From the IMG/VR virus record IMGVR_UViG_3300042544_001159, positions 1 through 20,341 of that record: 20,341 nucleotides of DNA; one strand, given 5' to 3'. Shown here piece by piece: positions 6,080 through 10,710 of this stretch. Positions within the stretch are counted from its first letter, which is position 1, and every line of letters starts with the position of its first letter. The notes beneath the pieces were generated by a model that saw only the letters and a list, made by a program, of their open reading frames with translations, had not been told where the DNA came from and did not search any database. This DNA is from a virus. Made by a program: the position numbers and the translations under genes.

Positions 6080-6765
6080 ATAAAGAAATAGCAAAACAAA
6101 CGAAGGCAACGATTACAAGCCTATTCAAACAACTAGATTTCGACGCAGTTCCATTAGAGCAGTTAAACGTTATCTTATCAACACCACCGCCCGCTACTTG
6201 GGTTAAGATGCATCCGTTTATTAAGAATTACAATTACTTACCGATTGATAAAGTTGAGTATTTATTAAGAAGATGCTTTAAAAAGTATCAAATTGAAGTA
6301 ATTAAAACAGCACAATTATTCAATGCAATTGAGGTAACAGTTAGGGTTCATTACTTAAACCCAGCTACCAACGAAATGATGTTTCATGATGGAGTAGGCG
6401 CACAGGAGTTACAAACAAAACAAGGTACGGGTAATCTAAACATGGATATGAGCAACGTAAATAAAGGTTCAGTTATGATGGCTTTACCGATTGCAAAATC
6501 AATTGCCATTAAAGATGCGTGCGACCATTTCGGCGATTTATTCGGTGCTAACTTGAACAGAAAGGATATAGTTCAATTTACAGGTGATACAGAGCTTTTA
6601 AGTGCTGAAGCTACTCATGTATCAAAAGAGAAAGAAAGAGTCAAAAACCATATTCTAAATGCTAATAACGTAGATACATTGGCACAAGTAGAATCTTTGG
6701 TTAACAAATACGATTTAGAAATTATTTATAACGATAAAAAACAAACTTTAGAAAATGGAAAATAA
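6076..6765 (+). CDS. Rad52-like single-strand annealing protein
   Basis: 229 residues. Rad52/Sak-type phage annealing proteins form rings that pair complementary single strands during recombination-dependent replication and repair. The core matches the Rad52 fold pattern: a strand pair VTVRVHYL (87-94), the glycine motif DGVGAQ (105-110), then a helical motif with LPIAKSIAIKDACDHFGDLFGANLNR (137-162), equivalent to the A-x-K-x-A-x-x-D-A-x-x-R-x-x-x-x-F-G signature. The N-terminus (TPPPATWVKMHP) also fits Rad52-like phage proteins, and the C-terminal 60 residues are helical and charged. It overlaps by 11 bases the exonuclease gene that follows, reproducing the exonuclease-annealase pairing of lambda Red-type systems. 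Confidence 0.75.
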   Translation: MNKEIAKQTKATITSLFKQLDFDAVPLEQLNVILSTPPPATWVKMHPFIKNYNYLPIDKVEYLLRRCFKKYQIEVIKTAQLFNAIEVTVRVHYLNPATNEMMFHDGVGAQELQTKQGTGNLNMDMSNVNKGSVMMALPIAKSIAIKDACDHFGDLFGANLNRKDIVQFTGDTELLSAEATHVSKEKERVKNHILNANNVDTLAQVESLVNKYDLEIIYNDKKQTLENGK

Positions 6766-7447
6766 AACTTTATTTCGTTGCTCGGGAGTCGGTTCATTAA
6801 TGACCGAGCCTAAATTAAAAGCCGACAAAGACGCTGGGAATCTTTCAGAAACAGCAAAAACATTTGTTGAAGATAAATGGTTGTTTGAACAATTCGGTTT
6901 TGCCGAATCAATCAAAAATCAATACATGGACAAAGGTATAGAATGCGAACAAAATTCAATGGATTTAGTTAGTCAAGTAGTTGAAGGCGGCTTTCGTGCA
7001 AGATACAATACTAAATTGCAAAACGATTATGTAATTGGCACTCCGGATATAGTATTACAAGATTGTGTTGAAGATATTAAGACATCATGGAATTTAAAGA
7101 CTTTCTTTAACGCTGAATTATCAAAGATGTATTATTGTCAAGCCCAATGTTATATGTGGCTTACCGGTAAAGAAAAGTATAAATTGATTTACGCATTGGT
7201 ACCAACGCCTCAAAGCATGGTATTAAATGAATGCGAAAAGTTGGTTTATAAATATGGTAAAAACTACGATAATGAAGATTACATCAAAGAATGCCAACAA
7301 ATCCAACGTAACAATGATTTGATTAAGGAATTACCAATTGAAAAAAGAGTTAAGGTATTTGCATTCGATTATGATCCAGCATACATTGAAACATTAAAAT
7401 TAAAAATCGAGAGAGCTCGTGAATATTACAACACATTAAAATTATAA
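6755..7447 (+). CDS. YqaJ/lambda-exonuclease-like PD-(D/E)XK nuclease
   Basis: 230 residues. Such enzymes digest one strand from double-stranded ends to give the annealing protein its substrate. Visible motifs: the opening FRCSGVGSLM (7-16), typical of the YqaJ family; MDKGIECEQNSMDL (58-71) with the motif I glutamate; GTPDIV (95-100) with D98; EDIKTSW (106-112) giving the D-x-K catalytic pair D107/K109; and YYCQAQCYMWLTG (126-138), the conserved Gln motif. All key residues appear intact. It overlaps the annealase gene and is followed after one base by a GIY-YIG protein. DNA-end processing in the cytoplasm is a confident family-level call; exact polarity is not knowable here. Confidence 0.8.
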   Translation: MENKTLFRCSGVGSLMTEPKLKADKDAGNLSETAKTFVEDKWLFEQFGFAESIKNQYMDKGIECEQNSMDLVSQVVEGGFRARYNTKLQNDYVIGTPDIVLQDCVEDIKTSWNLKTFFNAELSKMYYCQAQCYMWLTGKEKYKLIYALVPTPQSMVLNECEKLVYKYGKNYDNEDYIKECQQIQRNNDLIKELPIEKRVKVFAFDYDPAYIETLKLKIERAREYYNTLKL

Positions 7448-7448
7448 A

Positions 7449-7754
7449 ATGGGAAATTTAAAAAATAAACCACCCACTTTTGGCAATGTGTTGTTATGTG
7501 CTGTAATTAGTAAGCAAGAAATACCTAAAATACCCGCTCAGGTGAGATATAGAAACTTTGTTTATATGCTTACACACAATGAGGAAATAATATATGTAGG
7601 CAGAAGCACAAATTTAAGACATAGGTTATCTGGGTGGAAAAATTGTAGGGATTTTGACAAAGTGTATTTATGTGAATATTTAACACATACAGAAAATTGT
7701 CAATCAGAAAGGTTCTATATCAATCATTTCAAACCTGCATACAATTGTAGGTAG
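7449..7754 (+). CDS. GIY-YIG domain nuclease
   Basis: 101 residues. GIY-YIG enzymes cut DNA with a single metal ion and occur in homing endonucleases, UvrC and junction-cleaving proteins. Motif A is FVYML (37-41) for GIY and IYVGRS (48-53) for YIG; R57/R59 supply the conserved arginine; the metal-binding glutamate is E87 in SERFYI; the end FKPAYN (94-99) matches the KPxxN motif. There is no extra DNA-binding domain, so it is not a typical homing endonuclease. Its place after the exonuclease suggests a role in recombination or nicking host DNA, by inference. A short hairpin spans the stop codon (7748-7769). Confidence 0.8.
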   Translation: MGNLKNKPPTFGNVLLCAVISKQEIPKIPAQVRYRNFVYMLTHNEEIIYVGRSTNLRHRLSGWKNCRDFDKVYLCEYLTHTENCQSERFYINHFKPAYNCR

Positions 7755-7817
7755 TTATTATAGTACCTAACAAAAGTTTGGCGCATTAAAAAAATTATAA
7801 AAATTAAAACTTTAAAA

Positions 7818-8183
7818 ATGGAAAACAACATAACAGAACACATAAAACGATTAAGTGCTTATGAGTACTCTTTAATAAATACGATTTGCGACTACTCGAA
7901 TATTAAGATTAGTGATTTACTAGGTAAAGTGCGTAAAAATGAATATGTAAATGCCCGAAAAATTGCAAGTTATTTATTTAAGAAAAATGGCTACACGAAT
8001 GAAAGAATAGGCACTTTAATAAGCCTCATTCCAAAAGACCATACAACGATTATTTACAATGTTAAAAAGGCAAATGAACATTACAATTTAGAACCACATT
8101 TTAAAACGATTGTTGATAGTGTAGTAAGCAATTTGAACAAGTCCGATTTCACATCTTTAAAACATAAGCCATGCAAAAAATAA
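7818..8183 (+). CDS. DnaA domain IV-like DNA-binding protein
   Basis: 121 residues. Domain IV of DnaA binds DnaA boxes in double-stranded origins. Here ARKIASYLF (46-54), a following NERIGTLI (61-68) and KDHTTIIYNVKK (73-84) match the R-x-I-A-x-Y-L, IG and D-H-(S/T)-T-V-x-x-A signature of that domain. The ATPase (AAA+) module is absent, so it cannot melt DNA alone; it may mark the phage origin, recruit host proteins, or compete with host DnaA. Its 3' end overlaps by 13 bases the triple-HTH protein, so the two DNA binders are likely co-expressed. The domain match is good; the role is inferred. Confidence 0.7.
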   Translation: MENNITEHIKRLSAYEYSLINTICDYSNIKISDLLGKVRKNEYVNARKIASYLFKKNGYTNERIGTLISLIPKDHTTIIYNVKKANEHYNLEPHFKTIVDSVVSNLNKSDFTSLKHKPCKK

Positions 8184-8656
8184 ACGAATTTATAAAAGAA
8201 AATCCTAAAATGAAACTCAAAGAAATTGGCGAAATATTCGGGCTTTCAGTTTCTGCAATTAGCAAACGACGGGCTTTATTAGGTATTAAGCATGAGACAT
8301 CCGACATTTGTAAAATGATAAAAACAATGCTGAATCTAAAGAATATTGAAATAGCTAATAAGCTCGGTTGTACGCAAAGTTTAGTCGCAGTTGTTAGGCA
8401 TAAAGAAGGTAAAAGGTCTACCCAAAGAGTAGATTTAACAGATGAACAAATTGAGTTAGTTAGGCTTAATTATAACTCAATGACTGGCGTTAAGTTAGCT
8501 GAATTAATTGGAGTTACAAGCCATGTATTGCGAAGTCGAATGGCTGAAATGCAGTTGTATAATGATACGGAGCGTGAAAGTAGTTTCTTTGATTATAGTT
8601 TGGATAATGGAAAAGGGTATTTCGATTTGGAAAAATATAAAGCGGTAATGTTATGA
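8171..8656 (+). CDS. Protein with three predicted helix-turn-helix units
   Basis: 161 residues. Three HTH-like segments can be read: 16-39 (LKEIGEIFGLSVSAISKRRALLGI), 57-79 (KNIEIANKLGCTQSLVAVVRHK) and 106-130 (TGVKLAELIGVTSHVLRSRMAEMQL), each with the A/G-x-x-x-G-x-(S/T)-x-x-x-(V/I/L) turn. The C-terminal 30 residues are aromatic and acidic. Three HTHs in about 130 residues suggest binding of an extended or repeated DNA site, such as origin iterons or operators. It overlaps the DnaA-IV-like gene upstream and, by ATGA, the next gene. It could be a replication initiator or transcription regulator; neither is shown by sequence alone. Confidence 0.6.
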   Translation: MQKINEFIKENPKMKLKEIGEIFGLSVSAISKRRALLGIKHETSDICKMIKTMLNLKNIEIANKLGCTQSLVAVVRHKEGKRSTQRVDLTDEQIELVRLNYNSMTGVKLAELIGVTSHVLRSRMAEMQLYNDTERESSFFDYSLDNGKGYFDLEKYKAVML

Positions 8657-9015
8657 TGGATCCGAAATATTTAAAATCGAATACCGATATAACATTAATT
8701 TTAACTTATGCAACGCAAATAAGTAGGTTGTGTGAGAATGTTATAGTAGATTTACAATTGAGTAAAGGCTATAAACAAGACTTTCAAGACGCAATAAAGG
8801 CGGCTAACAAGGTGCATAAATTGATAGTTGGAGTGACTAATTATGAGATGCGAAAAGAGATACACGAACGAACTACAAACAATTATGAGACGGGAGTTTT
8901 TGACAACATTATGTTTAATTTTGGACAAATGTCCGATGAACAACGCAATCTTGCAGATGAAGTATGCAACGAAATTTTAAATGGAACTTTAAAAATAAAT
9001 AGAGATAATGAATAA
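8653..9015 (+). CDS. Early helical protein, unknown
   Basis: 120 residues; two adjacent ATGs (8653 and 8656) could serve as start, the first overlapping the previous stop as ATGA. Largely helical and charged (ITLILTYATQISRLCENVIVDLQLSKGYKQDFQDAIKAANKVHKLI), without enzyme or DNA-binding motifs. Some hydrophobic surface suggests oligomerisation. Tight linkage to the triple-HTH gene makes an accessory replication or regulation role plausible by context only. Its stop overlaps the lipoprotein start by eight bases. Confidence 0.55.
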   Translation: MMDPKYLKSNTDITLILTYATQISRLCENVIVDLQLSKGYKQDFQDAIKAANKVHKLIVGVTNYEMRKEIHERTTNNYETGVFDNIMFNFGQMSDEQRNLADEVCNEILNGTLKINRDNE

Positions 9016-9232
9016 GATAATATTAATGCTAGTAATAATTACTATAATGTCATGTAATAATACAATAGAAAATAATGAAAAATTAAAAGTTACTAAATAT
9101 AAAAATAACGTAGAGATTGAAAGCATTATGGGAATGGTTCAGTATGGATTAAGTAAAGTTAAATTAAATGACTCAACTACTATTTTAATATATTCAGAAC
9201 CTCAAACTTGTAGCATAATAAAAATAAAATAA
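9008..9232 (+). CDS. Small lipoprotein, superinfection-exclusion candidate
   Basis: 74 residues with a lipoprotein signal: MNK, a hydrophobic core IILMLVIITI (4-13), then the lipobox I-M-S-C with the lipidated cysteine at residue 16. Mature protein of about 59 residues, beta-rich, Lys/Asn-rich after the cysteine (NNTIENNEKLKVTK). In Bacteroidota, residues right after the cysteine decide surface export; the sequence NNTIEN is not the canonical acidic export signal, so the side of the membrane is unclear. Phages encode small lipoproteins such as T5 Llp and phi80/mEp167 Cor that block receptors. That role here is inferred from size, signal and early position. Confidence 0.65.
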   Translation: MNKIILMLVIITIMSCNNTIENNEKLKVTKYKNNVEIESIMGMVQYGLSKVKLNDSTTILIYSEPQTCSIIKIK

Positions 9233-9235
9233 ATA

Positions 9236-9367
9236 ATGAATAATTACGAATATCTAGGTAAAACGAAAAACGATAAGAAGCCTACATTTGACACTAAAAA
9301 AGTAGATGTGGCTACAATGAAAGCGGTACGAATTGATAAAAAAACAATTAAATTAATAAAGAAATGA
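9236..9367 (+). CDS. Very small basic protein (43 residues)
   Basis: ATG 9236 to TGA 9365-9367, beginning MNNYEYLGKTKNDKKPTFDT and ending KTIKLIKK. Very basic (about 14 lysines), likely soluble or nucleic-acid associated. It fills the gap between two genes exactly: it starts three bases after the lipoprotein stop, and its stop overlaps the next start as ATGA (9364-9367). Such gap-filling with overlap is good evidence that this short frame is translated, although the family is unknown. Confidence 0.6.
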   Translation: MNNYEYLGKTKNDKKPTFDTKKVDVATMKAVRIDKKTIKLIKK

Positions 9368-9573
9368 ATCCAAAACAGAAAGCAATGCAATTATTTAATA
9401 GTTTTGAAGATGACTTAATGGAATGCGATGTTTATTATTTAGATTATGCAAAAAAAAGATGTGCATTAATAGCAGTTAATGAATTAATTAAACTTTACGA
9501 ATTTGAAAACCCACATAGAGGATTTAAAATAAGTTATTGGGATGATGTTAAAGAAGAAATAGAAAAATTATGA
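9364..9573 (+). CDS. Small early protein, unknown
   Basis: 69 residues starting MNPKQKAMQLFNSFEDDL. The order KQKAxxLFxxF, then KKRCALIAVNELI, then YWDDVKEEIEKL is a pattern I associate with small hypothetical proteins repeated across Bacteroidota phages, always helical, with no known function. It overlaps the preceding 43-residue protein by ATGA. The tRNA-like gene begins six bases after its stop, so the tRNA is probably released by processing from this transcript. Confidence 0.65.
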   Translation: MNPKQKAMQLFNSFEDDLMECDVYYLDYAKKRCALIAVNELIKLYEFENPHRGFKISYWDDVKEEIEKL

Positions 9574-9578
9574 AAATT

Positions 9579-9665
9579 AGCCATGTGTCGGAATTGATAG
9601 ACGAGTGCTTCCCATTAGAACAGCATACCCTTTGAGGTTTATAGGTTTGAATCCTATCATGGCTA
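9579..9665 (+). tRNA. tRNA-Leu-like gene with an enlarged anticodon loop
   Basis: Type II cloverleaf: acceptor AGCCATG (9579-9585) with CATGGCT (9658-9664), 7 of 7 pairs; bases 8-9 TG; D-arm with TCG/CGA around GAATTGATAGA, the tRNA-Leu pattern; a long variable arm (ACC 9627-9629 with GGT 9636-9638); T-arm ATAGG-TTTGAAT-CCTAT (9641-9657). Discriminator A9665; CCA is not encoded (CTA follows). The anticodon arm is unusual: TGCT (9606-9609) pairs with AGCA (9622-9625), but 12 bases lie between, or 10 after an opposed T/C. Reading ATTAGAA as the loop gives anticodon UAG (9616-9618, leucine) with three extra Cs (9611-9613). It may be functional, degenerate or specialised. Confidence 0.7.
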
Positions 9666-9687
9666 CTAAATTAAAACAAATATAAAC

Positions 9688-10011
9688 ATGAGTACAATGA
9701 TTAGCGGGTATTTTACCCTTGACAAATTAAAAGAAATCGTGAAGGTTTGCGAAAGTAAAAATGAAACAGGCTTTAAATTTACAGCCAGTATTTCAGACCA
9801 GTCAAACCAATTTGGACAAAATGTGTCCTTTTTTGCAGAACAATCGAAAGAGCAAAGAGATGCAAAGGTTAACAAGTATTATTTCGGTAATGGAAAAGTT
9901 TTTTGGACTGATAATAAAATTAGCTTAGGTACAAAGGATCAACCAGCAGAGGTTAAGTATGAGAATAACAAGATACAAGATGCAGTAGTAATTTCAGATT
10001 TACCGTTTTAA
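9688..10011 (+). CDS. SSB-like single-stranded DNA-binding protein
   Basis: 107 residues. The end, VISDLPF (101-107), matches the acidic-hydrophobic tip (D-D-x-P-F) through which bacterial SSB proteins recruit replication and repair partners. The body alternates strands (FKFTASISD, QNVSFFAEQ, VNKYYFGNGKVFWTD), compatible with an OB-like barrel, with aromatic residues that could stack on bases. Length is shorter than E. coli SSB (178) but normal for phage versions. It is the last gene of the recombination/early block, after the annealase and exonuclease, and a terminator follows its stop. The fold was not computed, so SSB is a strong hypothesis, not proven. Confidence 0.6.
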   Translation: MSTMISGYFTLDKLKEIVKVCESKNETGFKFTASISDQSNQFGQNVSFFAEQSKEQRDAKVNKYYFGNGKVFWTDNKISLGTKDQPAEVKYENNKIQDAVVISDLPF

Positions 10012-10045
10012 TCGTTTTGTTGATGCCAACGAAATGATAATTAAG

Positions 10046-10068
10046 CCACCTATTAAGGTGGTTTTTTT
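10046..10068 (+). terminator. Intrinsic terminator closing the early block
   Basis: CCACCT (10046-10051) pairs with AGGTGG (10056-10061) around ATTA, followed by seven Ts (10062-10068). Confidence 0.9.
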
Positions 10069-10302
10069 ATTTATATTGATAATCAATTCTTTATATATAT
10101 TTATATTCCACATGAATAAAAAAGTATGCAAAGTCTCTCTTATAGGCATAGTTAAAGTAATAAATTTTTTTTTTTTCAAATTGTCAAAAAAAAACCTGCA
10201 TCCTGCATGTTTTTGGCTTATAGTCAATGTTTATAATACTTTCGCTCATATATAAATTTTTTTACATGTAGAATATAAATATATGTTTATTATTAAAATA
10301 AA
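10069..10302. other. Noncoding A/T-rich region, possible origin or regulatory zone
   Basis: No credible gene; the only plus-strand frame here has hydrophobic, low-complexity coding with poly-Phe and is rejected. It holds 12 consecutive Ts (10165-10176), nine consecutive As (10186-10194) and a hairpin AAAAAC-C-TGCA / TGCA-T-GTTTTT (10190-10214). It also has a weak promoter-like pair TTTG 10212-10215 / TACTTTCG 10237-10244 (one mismatch, 21-bp spacer) and an 8-base palindrome TACATGTA (10263-10270). Together with the replication genes on both sides, this is the best candidate in the window for a replication origin, by inference. Confidence 0.4.
10190..10214 (-). terminator. Hairpin with T-run on the minus strand
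   Basis: Ten stem pairs with one mismatch and a 3-base loop. On the minus strand the stem is followed by nine Ts (complement of 10186-10194), a better terminator than on the plus strand (five Ts within the stem). It could stop a leftward RNA starting to its right, although no minus-strand gene is seen. Confidence 0.45.
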
Positions 10303-10334
10303 TTAGGAAGTATGAATATAATGTTGTAATATTG
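10303..10334 (+). promoter_or_regulatory. Promoter P3 before the replication block
   Basis: TTAG (10303-10306), 20 bp, TAATATTG (10327-10334). Each box deviates by one base from TTTG / TAnnTTTG, but the sequence AAATAAATTAGGAAGTATGAA aligns closely with P2's AAATAAATTTGGTAGTACAAA, so it belongs to the same phage promoter family. The predicted transcript starts near 10338-10341. Confidence 0.6.
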
Positions 10335-10345
10335 CTTTTAAATTA

Positions 10346-10434
10346 AAGATGTCGCATATCTTATAATAAAAATTTTTTAGTCCTTTAGAATTTAGCATGA
10401 TGCGACCTTGTTATTTTCTTAAAGGACTTTTTTT
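10346..10434 (+). promoter_or_regulatory. Leader RNA: putative kissing-loop attenuator
   Basis: Hairpin I: AAGAT (10346-10350) and ATCTT (10358-10362) enclose a 7-base loop GTCGCAT. Hairpin II: AGTCCTTTAGAA (10379-10390) pairs with TTC-T-TAAAGGACT (10416-10428, one bulged T), followed by a T-run to 10434, an intrinsic terminator. The loop of hairpin II contains ATGCGAC (10400-10406), perfectly complementary to all seven loop bases of hairpin I. Hairpin II also buries AAAGGA (10421-10426), the only Shine-Dalgarno-like sequence before ATG 10439. Promoter P3 would place both hairpins in the 5' leader. Pairings are read directly; control by attenuation or ribosome access is inferred. Confidence 0.6.
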
Positions 10435-10438
10435 ATTT

Positions 10439-10708
10439 ATGAATAAATTATGTCAAAGTTGTAAATCTGAAAATATAGAAACTATTTTTAGTGATGGTGT
10501 TATGAGCTACTTTTGTAAAGATTGCAATTCTTATAATGGTTCAGCTCACAATTATATTAGTACAGGATTAAAATTTAGATTTGGAAAATATAAAGGTAAT
10601 TTAATTGAATTATCCGAAGATGCAAATTACCTTAGTTGGCTGCTTGAAGGTAATAAAGTAGATAAAGGATATAGAATAGCAGTCATTAACACATTAAACC
10701 AAAGATAA
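10439..10708 (+). CDS. Zinc-ribbon protein with ExoX C-terminal-like domain
   Basis: 89 residues from ATG 10439. The frame extends in register to ATG 10397, but that start lies within the terminator hairpin, so the later ATG is chosen. N-terminal zinc ribbon: CQSC (5-8) and CKDC (26-29). C-terminal half: FRFGKYKGN (46-54), then DANYLSWLLEG (61-71), which match the FGKYKGxxxxxxxxxYLxW pattern of the exodeoxyribonuclease X C-terminal/DUF3820 family, a small nucleic-acid-binding module without nuclease residues. It directly precedes the primase-helicase by two bases, so a DNA-binding accessory in replication is likely by context. Expression appears controlled by the structured leader upstream. 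Confidence 0.75.
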   Translation: MNKLCQSCKSENIETIFSDGVMSYFCKDCNSYNGSAHNYISTGLKFRFGKYKGNLIELSEDANYLSWLLEGNKVDKGYRIAVINTLNQR

Positions 10709-10710
10709 TA

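Noticed and set aside
10034-10255. Plus-strand frame of 73 codons in the noncoding gap
   Set aside because: It starts inside the terminator, is dominated by Phe/Ile from homopolymers, and shows no domain or context.
10397-10438. In-frame upstream start for the zinc-ribbon gene
   Set aside because: The ATGs at 10397/10400 lie inside the terminator loop and would add a hydrophobic, Phe-rich stretch encoded by the hairpin and T-run; ATG 10439 gives a clean zinc-ribbon start.
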